Assembly (NCBI GenBank): GCA_016584305.1
Contig: JACEEZ010005987.1
Location: forward strand, 192,649 to 256,648
Direction: 5' to 3'
From: Chionoecetes opilio
Taxonomy: Eukaryota; Arthropoda; Malacostraca; Decapoda; Majidae
Length of the DNA stretch: 64,000 nt
In this document: positions 13,569 through 27,039 of the stretch, one piece after another
Layout of the letters: every line of letters starts with the position of its first letter
How positions within the stretch are numbered: position 1 is the first letter of the stretch
The notes under the pieces: generated by a model
The model's database searches: none
What the model saw: only the letters and a program-made list of their open reading frames with translations
Told to the model about the DNA's origin: nothing
Translations under genes and position numbers: made by a program

Positions 13569-14453
13569 TTAGCGGTATACATTACGAATATCGTTCAAAA
13601 ATGCTATAAACAAATCAGGTTCATCTTTTCTGAGCACTTTCCAGCAAAAATGATTAAGGTGTGACTGAAACAGTTCCTTGCTAACACCTCTCATGTTCTT
13701 TAAAATACGTGTTTTGGCATCCAACCACGATCGTTCTATGCCTTGAGTGTTTGCTCCTGTTACTGGATCCACGTGAGCCTTGCTTGAGGCCAAATACCCA
13801 AGGCCCATCGATTCGGCGTCCATGGTTCCTGTTGTTTTGTACGTCTGCGTCGCTGTCTTCAGAGATGGGAGCAGTCAAGGTAAAGGAAAAGAGAGAATTT
13901 CTCTTTTCCTTTACCTTGGGAGCAGTATCGCCATTCAGCATTCTCCCACGATTGTATTTCCGCCTTCCGGCAAATCTTGCCTCGTCAATCTGGATCGGGT
14001 TGTCGTCTGTACCAACCATCTTGCCTCTTGCACGATATGACACGATGCTTCCACACACTTCTCGGCACATATTATATCAGTCATTTACTGTGGCGGAAGA
14101 CCTCTCTGTTGAGTTACTGCTTGGACCATGGGTATTTCCATAACAAAAAACACCAGTTCTAAGATATCACTCAAACTCAGCTTGCTGTTTAATTTGTTGT
14201 TCATATCCGTATAATGGAAGAATGCATTCCCTTGCCGAACAGAACGTGTCGTTTGGCACCTTTTACGTGGACAGCGAAGTACAGGCCTGAATTCTCCACC
14301 TCTCTCACGCTTTCGTTTTTCCTGCATGATACTACCACATCGATGACACGGATCTGCTTGCTGTGGTGCATCCAGAAGATTATTACTACGAAGAAATGCA
14401 ACTGCAGTTTCTTCTGACTGTAGAACACGTCGGTACAAATCTTTCAACTTCAT
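13569..14453 (-). pseudogene. Merlin transposase, inactivated
   Basis: An ISXO2/IS1595-type DDE transposase starting at MKLKDLYRR (14451-14453). Recognisable parts in order are a Cys4 zinc-ribbon-like N-terminus (CHRC near 14340, then CPRKRC), the LELVFFVMEIP helix, the first catalytic Asp in IDEARFAGRRKYNRGR, and the C-terminal DPVTGANTQGIERSWLDAK block with the catalytic Glu. Breaks: a frameshift followed by an in-frame stop near 14087 where the family has Trp in DWYNxCREVC; a 51-bp in-frame insertion at 13876-13926; and an internal deletion near 13785 that joins GPWVFGLK to the VDPVTGA region, losing the stretch expected to hold the second catalytic Asp. The copy cannot be active by itself. 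Confidence 0.88.
13868..13926. repeat. 43-bp palindromic insertion with 8-bp target duplication
   Basis: The sequence 13876-13918 is a perfect 19-bp-arm hairpin (arm caaggtaaaggaaaagaga) with a 5-nt loop (gaatt). It is flanked by an exact 8-bp direct repeat GGAGCAGT (13868-13875 and 13919-13926). The extra 51 bp are in frame with the surrounding transposase codons and add 17 residues. Confidence 0.85.
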
Positions 14454-14700
14454 TGTGGAGTGAAAGGTAGGTGAAAGTTTGGGACTAAACTGAGGAGAGT
14501 CATCTTTGTTCACTTTATATAGGACAACTGTGATAACCTGACCTGTGTTAGCTACCTGACCTATGACCTGTGGACAGAAACGAATCCCTTCAGATGCAGG
14601 GGTAGGGGACCTGTGGACAGTGTAGGGGTAGATCACACCCCACACCACTGTAGACTGCGGTACTGCGGTAGAACGCATACTAAAGTAGCACCTAATTATG

Positions 14701-15187
14701 TATGTTGCTTACACTCTGTCTAGTCTAATATCTCCGACGGGCTCATAGTTAGCCCGTGCTCTTCCCTTGGATGGGGCAATAGAACAACAACAACACTCCG
14801 TCTGTCCCTTTTTAGAGCGAGCAAGGAGGCAGAGTGTTGTGGGTCGTGTAATATGGGCGTGGAGGGAGGCCAGGAACGGTGGCTGGAAGTGGGACGAGCA
14901 CCTCCACTTGCCAGCAGTTATTGTATTGTGCGGCACACTTGTTCCCACGACAGGGCGGGACAGGAGAGGCAGGCCTACACGGGAACATAGCAAACCTCAA
15001 CCAGACTCCTCCATGAAGGAAATCTGTGTGTTGAAAGAAGCTGGGTTCTTTTCTTTTCTTTTTGTTGATGTTGAATTATAAGTGTACGCTTGATGTTCGC
15101 TTATCAAAGTCGTGCATACATACTACATACATACAGGTAAATACATGCATATTCACAGATTTGATGACACAGCATGGATGTTTATGA
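14701..15187. other. Geneless stretch
   Basis: No gene or known repeat recognised; frames up to 104 aa are without family resemblance. Confidence 0.45.
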
Positions 15188-15198
15188 GAGAGAGAGAG

Positions 15199-15244
<46 letters not shown>
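15188..15244. repeat. (GA)n microsatellite
   Basis: GA repeat with one GGG interruption near 15199. Confidence 0.95.
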
Positions 15245-15246
<2 letters not shown>

Positions 15247-15489
15247 CACAAAGCACGAACGCACACTCACACAACGCTTGCCTAGCCACAGTTTCCCTCT
15301 GCCCTCCCTTCCCTCCCCCTACCTTTCCTCCTGCCCTCTCCCACCCAACGGCCTTCTATGGGTCTTTAAATTTAAACGGAGTGAGGAAAGAAACCTATCG
15401 CGAGGGAGAAGTTGAGAACTGGTTAATGCATCTAGGAGACGGCGGCCGGGTTATTAGGAAGACAAGCTGTCCTAAGACCAGTTTTTCTC

Positions 15490-15530
15490 ATAAGAACCTA
15501 AGAAAATAAGGAAGCTACAAGAGTTCTCCG
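15490..15530 (-). mobile_element. LINE-2/SINE-2 tail remnant
   Basis: The + strand ataagaacctaagaaaataa, then ggaagctacaagag, is the reverse of the LINE-2 3' tail. Only about 40 bp is preserved. Confidence 0.5.
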
Positions 15531-15572
15531 GCAGTTCTGTTCTTATTATGCTTTTTTTACTACTAATACTAC

Positions 15573-15843
15573 AACTACTAAGCTTACTCTTATGTTCTTA
15601 TGTACTACTACGTTGGACGCGTTGATTTATATATACTTCCAGAATGGCTTGCATATGAAAAAGATAACCTCTGCACATATGTATCACCGTGAAATGACCA
15701 AATACAACAACTACTAAGCTTACTCTTATTTTCTGATGTTCTTATGTACTACGTTGGACGCATTGATTTATATATACTTCCAGAATGGCTTGCCTATAAA
15801 AAAGATAACCTCTGCACATATGTATCACCGTGAAATGAGCAAT
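15573..15843. repeat. Tandem duplication of a 135-bp AT-rich unit
   Basis: The block from caactactaagcttactctt to atcaccgtgaaatgacc at 15573-15708 is repeated at 15709-15843 with few changes and small indels. It is non-coding. Confidence 0.85.
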
Positions 15844-15997
15844 TACACGTCATTTGTGTCATTAACAAGGAATAACACGTCGCGGGGGAAATGCGTGCAG
15901 GTTTCTTTTCTTGGCTGGATGTTGCGGTGGGTTGGGTGTGGTGAGGAAGGGAGTGTAGGAGCCTCATTACTCCAACCCCTCCTCCTTCCTCCCTCAC

Positions 15998-16095
15998 AGG
16001 CAAACCCGTCGCCCACCCCTCCTCCTACCCCCCAGGCAAACCCGTCCCCCACCCCTCCTCCTTCCCTACCCCCCAGGCAAACCCGTCCCGTCCCC
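15998..16095. repeat. C-rich minisatellite, about 3 units
   Basis: Three copies of caggcaaacccgtc followed by cccacccctcctcc, of 30-40 bp each. Confidence 0.8.
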
Positions 16096-16430
16096 CATAA
16101 CCCACACGGCGCTGGCTGTGCCTCACCCACCCTGTCAACAACCTCATTATAACGTCACCTTCCACCAACGGCGTCGTTATGCACAGATTTACTTAATGCT
16201 CCAGTATATTATCGCTTTAAGTAGTTACGCTATTAGGTGATGCATATTTCCCAGGGGTGTAGTGTAATTTGGTGACGTTTTTGGTGAAGTGGGTGTTTTT
16301 AGCTTACAGGCCGCTTTCCACTTTAAAACATAACAAATGGTCTGAGTTCAATCTCAAGTCATTTTTTATTCATCAGTAAGTGCTTATTTTATTCTGTTTT
16401 ATCTATCTTAGTTCAACAATCGTTCAAACT

Positions 16431-16432
<2 letters not shown>

Positions 16433-16512
<80 letters not shown>

Positions 16513-16527
16513 CGGTATCACGTTTTC

Positions 16528-16578
<51 letters not shown>

Positions 16579-16579
16579 A
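16433..16579. repeat. (GA)n then (GTA)n microsatellites
   Basis: GA tract at 16433-16504, then a short spacer, then (GTA)n at about 16528-16579 degrading into GCA/GTT units. Confidence 0.95.
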
Positions 16580-17189
16580 TAGCAGTAGTAGCAGTTGTTG
16601 TAGTTATTATTGTTGTTGTTGACTTGTAATAATAAGAATAAGAAGAATGATAATCACAATTTTCGCTCTGATTCGTCCTATGCCACAGATGCAAGATGGC
16701 ATACGTGCTAGGGAATAACAGATTAGTAAAACAACAAGGCTCTAAAAAAGACTAAAGAAAAAACCAAGAGTTAACACAAGACACTAAAAAACTAACAATG
16801 GGGCATTAGCCATTTCTGCTTCCTTGGTGGTTAGTTAGGGTGTAACGTTCGTGCGGTAGGGCTCGTGGTAGGCGCGGTGACAGGAGTGGCAGGGCAGCAA
16901 GGGCATCGGTCACCGGACAGAATGAATACCTTCTCACAATGGACGTCATCTATGCATTAATCAGTCGAGCGTATGTGGCGCTATCAATAGGGAACCAGTT
17001 TTTAGACGGTAAAGAAAGTCACAAGGTTCAATTCATGTTATCCATCTCGCTAATCTGTGAGGAATACTTTAACATTTGTTGCTGAAGTGATAAGTTGTTG
17101 TGTGTGCGTGTGCCTTCAAGCACTGGCAATATTAATTTTATACTCCTAACACTAGGATCTCGACTCGTTTTGACACTGAACTAAGTGGT

Positions 17190-17192
<3 letters not shown>
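16580..17192. other. Geneless stretch
   Basis: AT-rich. The start (aataataagaataagaagaa) resembles the tail side of the ATAATA-type dispersed repeat seen near 7680 and 19935. Nothing else is recognised. Confidence 0.4.
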
Positions 17193-18581
<1,389 letters not shown>

Positions 18582-18617
18582 ACACTCTCTCTCTCTCGTC
18601 TCTCTCTCTCTCTCTCG

Positions 18618-18678
<61 letters not shown>

Positions 18679-18858
18679 ACCTGATTAGATACATATGATT
18701 ACTTAGCAAAGGTTGATTACTTTAATAATAAACCCATTGTCATTTCTACTCGCAGTGAGAGGTATTTATGTAACAAAAAAGTAGAATTTTTTTTCTCAGA
18801 ATTTTCATAATAAGAATGCGTAGTTTTAGAATGATGGTTGAGTTCGTTTCAGTTATAT

Positions 18859-18940
<82 letters not shown>

Positions 18941-19078
18941 GCAAGTAGAAGTATTTACAAATTATAGTCTCATTGGTAACTGGGTACGGAGGGTCGGAGA
19001 AAAGGGCGGGAAAAATCGACCGACCTGTTGCCGAGCCAGTGTCAACACTCATCCCTAACCTTCAGCCTCCCCCTCTCT

Positions 19079-19137
<59 letters not shown>
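18582..19137. repeat. Cluster of (CT)n, (GA)n and (CT)n microsatellites
   Basis: CT at 18582-18677, GA at 18864-18938 and CT at 19072-19137. The Arg/Glu and Ser/Leu frames here are repeat artefacts. Confidence 0.95.
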
Positions 19138-19140
<3 letters not shown>

Positions 19141-20963
19141 ACAGTTGTTTATTTATATACTATTATATAAATCAGTATAAATAGTATCATTACCATTATA
19201 ATCATTATTACGTACAATTATTATTTTGTCATCATCATTATTATCATTATTATTATCAGTTATTGTTATGTTTTCATTATTTTTATCATTATTTCTGTTG
19301 ATATTTCACTGTGGGTTAGAGTTCCGTAACGCAGAATGGCATTGATCGATGTTTTTTGTCGGGCGGTGAGTTACCTACTATACGTCTGTGAGTGTGTTCG
19401 GAGGAGGGAGGCTGGAGTGTGGTGGCGTGACGGGTGGGTGAGAGGCCTACCCACCTTTGCCCTTCCCTCCCCTACCCTTCCTACCACCCTGTCTAGCCCA
19501 CCACCATTGACGTCTGCAAGGGTGTGTGTGTGTGTGTGTGTGTTGGTACAGTTGTTTTACCTCTACGTTATCCATATCTTCCTATATTTGATCAACTTTT
19601 ACAACTCTAACCATCCTGATTTTGTTTCTACATTAACATTTATAATATTTTACTCATCGAATCAAACCTCATTAGGATGTCTGTGTACACTTGATCGAAT
19701 CCCGTGTGCTTTATTGTTTTCTTTATTATTATATTTGTACGTGTCTCATTTTGTTCTTTTGTCATCCCAACACAGCTGCATGATTTAGCTTTCCTGAAAT
19801 CATGTCATCTAATCCATGTAGATAAAACTCACACGTTCATCGTTTAACACTCAGCATCAGCCTAACGTCCTTTAATGAATCTGTAATCCTCTGCCGCAGC
19901 GAATGGGTGAAATGAGATGGATAACACGAGTATTACTACTAATAATAATAACTGTATTTTCACCCGAAGGCACACAGGAAAAAAACCACAATAACAACAT
20001 AACATACAGACATGAGGGAGTGAACTTAAGTACTAGAGCTGTTCTTCCTACATTATTTCCTCCATGTTTTGCTAGTTGTCTCTCCTCCTATTTTGTCCTT
20101 CCCTCTGAATGATTTCCCTTTTTCTATACGACATGGCATTCCTTGACACTTCCATCTTCTATAGTTGACCTCACGCATACACCTTACCCAGAGCATTATA
20201 TATCTTTCCTCAGTATTGCCACTTACAGGACGTACAAACTTAGCTTACATAGCTTCAATATCTTCTGCAAACATATACAGATGCCCATAGTAGTAAACGT
20301 GTGGCTTATCATTAACATATCAGAAATATAATTAGGACTGAACGTTGAGGCACATTATTTGTGTGTGTGTGTGTGTGTGTGTGTTTTCCAGCAGCCTTCC
20401 ATCACAGCCTGTAGAATAGATAGACTAGAGTGGGTGTTGTATGCACCGGCAGGATCTTGTTTCGTGCCTCCAGCAGTGCCGATCCGTTGGTGTTCTTGTA
20501 TTGCCCCACCGCTGGAAAAATTATACGATGGTACAGAACTTTAGTGTTGTGAATGAGAACGCTGGTATTGTGTACTCGTTACTCCAGCTATACTTATTTT
20601 CCTTCATCCAATGCAGAGAAATAACAAACTCCACTCCTATGAGACAGACGGACAGACCCAGAGAGAATTTCACAGAATAACACAAAAACATAGACCATGC
20701 TGACCCTTTAGACTAGACGGTTAGAAGAGAGAAGAAAAACGCAGATGCGATACCATGATTATAGAGTATTTTAGTGAGAGGAGATGCTTATCTAGTTTGT
20801 TTTTGAAAATTTGTTGTGCACTGGTACACGATCAGTAAAAAGCTTATTCCACTCTCTTATAAAGTTACTATAAGTTACTAGTAAGAAATAATTTGGTACG
20901 TGTTCAATTCGCTGTTTTTTTGCACCACAGTTTTAGCCAGGGTTTTAAACTGTGTGTGTGTGT

Positions 20964-20967
<4 letters not shown>
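19138..20967. other. Geneless stretch with short GT tracts
   Basis: GT runs at about 19519-19542 and 20360-20383. The dispersed ATAATA-type repeat (ctgtattttcacccgaaggc) lies at about 19935-19980. No gene recognised. Confidence 0.45.

Positions 20968-21036
<69 letters not shown>
20968..21036. repeat. (GA)n microsatellite
   Basis: About 34 GA units bounded on both sides by short GT runs. Confidence 0.95.
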
Positions 21037-21038
<2 letters not shown>

Positions 21039-21040
21039 TG

Positions 21041-21192
21041 TGTATTCATTTTTTACATCACAAGGGCCAGGCCAAGGGCAAAAAAAACAAAACATGCCCG
21101 CTAGCTGCCAGCCCCTACAAAGCAGACAGTACGAGATTTTTTAGATTGGATGGGCCAATTTAGTTTGGAAGGTGTCTTGATACTCCTTCTAT
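21041..21192. repeat. Interspersed repeat R, 5' part
   Basis: Starts ttttttacatcacaagggcc and runs through cccctacaaagcagacagta to ggtgtcttgatactccttct. It is nearly identical to 22524-22673, about 1.47 kb downstream in the same orientation. Shorter pieces of the same family lie at 39783-39830 and 41686-41770. The class is not known to me. Confidence 0.7.
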
Positions 21193-21195
21193 GTG

Positions 21196-21196
21196 C

Positions 21197-21232
<36 letters not shown>
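21196..21232. repeat. (GT)n microsatellite
   Basis: Follows directly on the repeat R copy. Confidence 0.9.
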
Positions 21233-21235
<3 letters not shown>

Positions 21236-21758
21236 AATAACACACACATACACACACACACACACTACCTGTTTCACTAACTACTAATATAATCGCGTTT
21301 CAACATCGTCTACCTTGGCAATTCAAGAGCCTTTCATATTTCTATTTCATGTAATTTTCAGTTTCCTCATACTTGTTGTAACTTCCTCAAATATAGATAT
21401 AGTATGCTATGACACCAACATTTTCTTTATTTCCTTTATCATTTTCCTTCCCTAAATCCAACGTCATGTTCAATACGAATACCACATACATATGCGGAAC
21501 TGTTACCAGTCAGATATTTCCATGTTGTGCAGGAGACAGAAGGGTTAGGACTGGGTAGCTCAGACGCCTGATTTGCGTGAGCCTCCCATTATTATTGTTT
21601 AATGGTCAGTGACGGATGGCTTGCCTTGCCTAACTACTACCACCACCACCACTACCTCCTCCTCGGTAATAGTCGCTCCCACCACCACTCTTCGTTGCTT
21701 CCTACTTGAATCCTAGACACGACGAGACCTCCTCACTTAACACTAGTTTATAGGTACC

Positions 21759-22004
21759 TGGAACTGTCGCCGATCGGAACTCTCGCCGCCGTCGTCGAGT
21801 GTTCCAATTCTTGATATTACAGGACCCAATATATACATTTAATCAAGTGTTACCCGTGTTTCTGCATTCAGGGATGAAATACTATCATTAGCTTGATCAG
21901 TTAGGTTAGATTAGGTGCCATTGTCCAGGTTAGGTTAACATTTCCACGTCGACGAGAGCTCTAGTTTGTTGTTTCGGCGAGAATTCCCATCGGCGACAGT
22001 TCCA
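21759..22004. mobile_element. MITE with GC-rich inverted repeats
   Basis: Ends TGGAACTGTCGCCGATSGGA with continuing match into aytctcgccg, left from 21759 and right to 22004 (inverted). The 246-bp interior includes TTAGGTTAGATTAGG-like telomere-type words. No convincing target duplication is seen, so the superfamily is undecided. Confidence 0.6.
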
Positions 22005-22127
22005 TAAACCGTCTTAAACAGAAAGAAACTAGGGGGGGGGCACTCAGTAGACCGCATACCTCCGCCCGAATATTTCATCAATTGTCATCAATTACGTTCA
22101 TATAAAAGTATATATAAAATATATAAT

Positions 22128-22130
<3 letters not shown>

Positions 22131-22223
<93 letters not shown>

Positions 22224-22227
22224 ATAT
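22131..22227. repeat. (TA)n microsatellite
   Basis: AT/TA dinucleotide tract with a few phase slips. Confidence 0.95.
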
Positions 22228-22228
22228 G

Positions 22229-22480
22229 CACTCAGTATGAGCGCATACCTCCGGCCGAGTATGTTCTCAAATTGGTTGCCATGGCAACAGTTTGTGCAAT
22301 AGATTTCATCCAAAATTAAATCAGTCCTTCCTTATACCAAATAGACTTGGTATACCAAGTTTGGTCCAAATCTATTCGTAACTTTTCGAGAAATCCTGTA
22401 CACTAACAAACAGACAGACAGACAGACAGACAGATCGGGGTGAAAACATAACCCCTCCAACTTCGTTGGCGGAGGTAATG
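22229..22480. repeat. Dispersed repeat with CCTCCGCC...GGCGGAGG ends
   Basis: Begins gcactcagtatgagcgcata then cctccggccga, and ends (cagacaga)n, then ccaacttcgttggcggaggt. A truncated copy of the same head lies at 22040-22070 on the other side of the TA tract. This end pattern is common in invertebrate genomes, but I cannot assign a class from sequence alone. Confidence 0.6.
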
Positions 22481-22523
22481 AGAAGAAACGCGATACCAAC
22501 TCTGGAAAGTATGTGTGTGTATT

Positions 22524-22850
22524 TATTTTTTACATCACAAGGGCCAGGCCAAGGGCAAAAAAAACAAAACAAGCCCGCTAGATGCCAGCCCCTACAAAGC
22601 AGACAGTACGAGATTTTTTAGATTGGGTGGGCCAATTTAGTTTGGAAGGTGTCTTGATACTCCTTCTATGTGTGTAGAAGGACTGAACGAATATAGAAAG
22701 AAAAGAATATCCATGGATACTGCCTTCTTCTTCTTCTTGTGACCTTTGTCGCTTTTGTAGTATCGATTCATAGGTCCTCTTCAACTTCGTCTCCTTAGTT
22801 AACAAACTTGTCAACTCATCCCTTGTTTATTTCACCTGGGATGCTAAGAC
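22524..22850. repeat. Interspersed repeat R, longest copy
   Basis: 5' part as at 21041-21192, then about 50 bp, then a 3' part (ttcttcttgtgacctttgtc to caactcatcccttgtttatt). The 3' part alone recurs at about 34495-34600 and 37628-37750, which shows that the two halves are one repeat unit of roughly 330 bp. Confidence 0.65.
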
Positions 22851-25800
22851 ATTTTCATTCGTTTTCGAAAGCTGAAGATGCGTCCACACAAGGCATTACG
22901 ATGTGCATACAGTGATCGTTGAGGCAGTGTTCAGTGTAGTGTGTGCGCTGCGCGGTGGGTGTGCGTGTCAGGGCTTAGGGTATGGGGCAAGGTGAAAAGA
23001 AATGAACGCCTCCCCCCAAGCTCCTGCCCCCAGCTCGCTTACGCCTATCAAGAGGTGGGGTTAGTATAGGCCGGCCGCTGTGCTCATGCGTCCATTACAC
23101 GGACTGGAGTCTGGAGGGCACCGCAAGGCTTACCTACCTCCCAACCCCACACTCTTTTCCTCCCCTCCGGCTATAGGCTACCTTCCATACTCACTCATAC
23201 AACCGCTACTGTGCCTCCTCTGTCTCATCTTCCTCCTCCTCCTCCTCATATTATTATTATTATCATTGTTGTTGTTATTTTACTATGATTTTTTTTCCTT
23301 TTTTGATGATAAATGTTATTATTGTTATCATCATTATTATTATCACTAGCATTAATGTTGTTACTAGTACTTATAGTAGCACCGTCAATAAGCTGGTGAC
23401 AATACTGTACACTGAAGCATGCATTCCTGCAAAGTTTGTCCGGCGTAAATTCGTGTTCCAAGTAACCCACCACTTCTACACACGACGGTCTTCACAGTTT
23501 CTCGCCACGGAAAAGTTCGAGGAAAATATAGAGGTCTGTTTATTATCCTTGGTACCGTATTATCGACATGCTACTATAACTGATCCTTCCTACCACAAAG
23601 ATTTAATATGATTTACTGAGGTCTAGGTTAGTCATGCGTACTAAACCACCGCAAGTTATGTGTAATATGTTATATGTGTACAGGCATATTGGTTATAACA
23701 ATGATATTTAGATAACATTAATAGTCCTTCGCATGTGGCTGTAAGTCTGTAACAGTGTACCTCCCAAGGTCTCTGTTCTGCCCTGCCAACACAGACACCA
23801 GGGGATGCACGCTCACCTTCTATAAAGTTTCAAATTGCCACCAGTCTTGAAAACATGTTACTTGTGCTGATACTTGACACGGTCACTCCACGTCAGTTCA
23901 AGAACATTATGGTGCAGATTCTTCATTAGTAAATCATTTTGCTCTGTATTCTTTTTTCCTTGTCTCTGTGCTGTATGTGTTATATTCTGTAATACATGGT
24001 TGTGATGATTATTATTGGTGTTGCGCATAGGAGTGGTGGGTGCAGGCCCTCTGTGGTAGGCCGTGTGAGCCACCTGACCCACCTCCTGTCATTGCTAGCC
24101 TCTCACGCCCCGTTGCTCAATGACACCACTGACCAACCCTTCCTTTTCTTTGTTCCGAGCGTGTTGTAGGTACAGGGTGAAAGGAAGATAGTTTGTTGTC
24201 AAGTGTGACTTTTTATTTATTCACCACGTCCACACCATCCCCACTTTATTTTGCCTGTGTGGTGTGTAGAGAATGAATGATACAACATTAGGAATTGCAT
24301 CACATGGCATATTTACTCTTTCTGCCCTCTCAAAAAAAAGTTTATCATTGGGAGAGAAAATTCTTGAAAATATAGTCAGTACTCTTGTTGCTGCTGCATT
24401 TGTTGCGCCACATAACATATTGGCAGGTATCAAATCTTTCACCTGCAAAAGTTACTTCCTCGAGATTTATGATTATGATACTTATATGCAACAAGAAGCT
24501 ATGTGTGTAAAGGATAACGAAAAGAAAAAGCGACTTCTGTTTATTTCATAATTTATTTTGAGACAGATAACTCGCTAACTCGTTATCATGTAGATGGGCA
24601 GGATACTGGATAGTGGATACAGCATTAGAGCAGAGCGAAGAGTATAGGAAATTCCATTCTTCCATTCCCGTGGCTAACTGTCCTGCTTAACGAACCGTAG
24701 CCAAGCCAACACTGGCCGCGTCTCTGCAAGTTGCAACCTGTATCACTGCTGCCTCCGTGGCGCGGATTCATGGGCATCCACATTCCACACGCAGAAACTG
24801 TAGCGCCTTCACACTGAACCAGATATTTTTCCTAATTCTGCTACGATAAGTAGTAAACAGTGGGAGTATTATAAATTTGGATCAAGTAATACGAGTAGTT
24901 ACCATTAATACATGTAGAGAGTACCATATGAAAACACGTGTATCTAACATTCATCAGTGATAATCCTGTTACTGAACAACTATACTTTTGATAACGCATG
25001 ATTGTAATAGGCTGATGGAGGTGTAACATCATCAGTTACTCAAATACATCATATGAAACGTTTAACGAAATTCCGTCGCCGCTACGGGTCACACGAGAAC
25101 CCTTGCCGCACACGTGGTCGAGAAGGAAGTACTGTCACAACTACTGTGATGCAACAAGAGTCCACCCTCCCCGTGCCTCCTCGCCGCGCTCACATGTGGG
25201 TCGCGGCCTTGTGCAACTGTCGCTACTCTCACTAGGGAGGATTTATTTCCATATCCTAATCCATATTACCAGTACTTATGAGGACGATGCATCAAACCAT
25301 TAATGACAAAATACATTACTACTGTGTATATCACAATAAAGTGTTTGAAAACATCTTAATCCCGAATAGAGAAATAACAGTAACTGGCGACTGCACATCA
25401 CGAGTAGCAGAACCTGGCGCTGAGATGTAATTTTGGCGGGAGTAGTAAAGTTACGTCACTTTTTCTATGTCGATTGCTCGCTAAAGACCGCATTGTAGGG
25501 TGGCCCCATTATCAAGACCCTCCCTCCCCTCTCTCTCTCTCTCTCTCTCTTACATTATGTAGCTACACTATCAATATCGTCTGCATACATATTTTCATTT
25601 AATGCACAATAAAGGGCAAATATATGGATAACATAAAAAATATGAGAACACAGCTTTCAAGTCACTGAACACGATAACATGACGTGTGACGTGAGCCCTT
25701 TTGTAATCTCTGTGGAGCAGCAGGATATTGTAGCCATAGATAATCACGTGTGTGTGTGCGTAAGTATGTTCTATTTATATAATTTTTCGTCCGTCTCTTC

Positions 25801-26700
25801 TGTACACACACACAGTTCTTACACATTGCTGTTTGGAAAGACCTTACTCTTAGTAAAGTTTAGAAAGTTTAGTTTAGAAAGACCTTACTCAGTCCTCGGT
25901 CCAGTCCACATTGCTTGAGTTTTCTTGACACAAACCTAACACCTGAGACTGGCTTGAATCATGGAAGCAATATATATATACGTAGCTACATACAGATTTG
26001 TCTTATCAACCTCAAGTAAAAGCTCTCAGGAATGTGTCGAGAAAGTAAAGCGTATGGGGTTGCGTATGCGACTGGTTGTGGTGGTGGGTGGTTGCCTCTT
26101 CATTCATGTAGTATGATGCAAATACTACGCGTCAAGTACTACTACGCGGCTAGCCAACGTTTTGAGTCGTCAATCTTGAGATGCTGTATGGCATTCTATA
26201 ACTATGATACACTCTCCTGCTAGTTATACCTCTAATATCAAACGTCTACTCGCAAGGCAGGCATAATACTGAAATCATAACTTTGAAAATTAAATGGAAA
26301 TTCATTGGTGTAATGAAAACGTATTGCTCCACATGGCAAGCAGTCCGTCGTCTGCATAGGTGTGTTGCATGTGGTAAACATATATTATCTAGCTCAGGCA
26401 GGGACGATAAGAGTTGAATGCAGATTCTAGCTATTAAACCTGTTTACTGAAGGCTCAACATGGTGTATGAATATATTTGTTTGCGAAATACGTGCACTGA
26501 CGCCAATATTGTTCCATGCCGCAGCCGTGGTCGTTGGAGGTGAATCACGTTGGTGGTGTAGAAAAACAGTGTGCCACGTGCTGTACGATACTAGCGGTAG
26601 GCCTTTGTTTTACATGCTCCGGCAAGGTACACACATCTACAACCTTACTCTCATGAATATGTAAGTGTTGGTTATCGACATGAGTGTATACAGGAGTACA
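22851..26700. other. 3.8-kb geneless stretch upstream of Wee1
   Basis: Open frames are at most 108 aa and match no known family. A short CT run lies at about 25529-25550. I see no exon with credible splice signals and protein similarity. Confidence 0.45.
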
Positions 26701-27039
26701 GGGAGCGTGGAAAAGTTACTAGAATTTGCCGATAGGTAACGTCCCTGTGTATCACGTGATGGGAATCAGCTGGGATTTGGCGGGACCATCAAGAGGAGAG
26801 GTGCTGACGTCACAGCAGTACGCTTCACGCGGATTGGCTGTAGTAGCCTCGCTGGTTGCTGATTGGCGGAGGGGTATTTCCCGACATGCTTTGCGTTTAG
26901 CGGCTTCCATTTTGAGTTGAGATGATGTGGTGGTGGAGAGAGGACGTGTCTAGTGTCGTAGAAACTCTCATTCGATCCTCACAAGCGGTGGCGTACCTTG
27001 TTATGTATACTTGTAAAGGCATAATTGTGACGTGAAGAC
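26700..27039 (+). promoter_or_regulatory. Wee1 promoter and 5' leader
   Basis: Within 300 bp upstream of the start codon lie an E-box CACGTG (26753-26758), an E2F-like TTTGGCGGG (26776-26784), a full CRE TGACGTCA (26805-26812) and two inverted CCAAT boxes, ATTGG at 26833-26837 and 26862-26866. No TATA box is evident. CCAAT/E2F combinations are usual in cell-cycle genes. The start of transcription is not visible; it is probably near 26900. Confidence 0.55.

Larger units (their letters stand above)
13307..14692 (-). mobile_element. Merlin (IS1016/IS1595-like) DNA transposon, complete ends
   Basis: A 1386-bp element with inverted repeats of about 27 bp: left GGTGCAACTTTAGTATGCG, continuing ttctaccg, and right its complement with one mismatch. 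It is flanked by an exact 8-bp target duplication TAATTATG (13299-13306 and 14693-14700), the size expected of Merlin. A second, tandem copy of the terminal motif (actttagtatgcggtctacc) sits just inside the left end at 13341-13361. The interior encodes a broken ISXO2-type transposase on the minus strand. Confidence 0.9.

Noticed and set aside
24273..24551. 92-aa open frame as a small gene
   Set aside because: No family resemblance, no splice or promoter context, and an equally long frame runs on the other strand.
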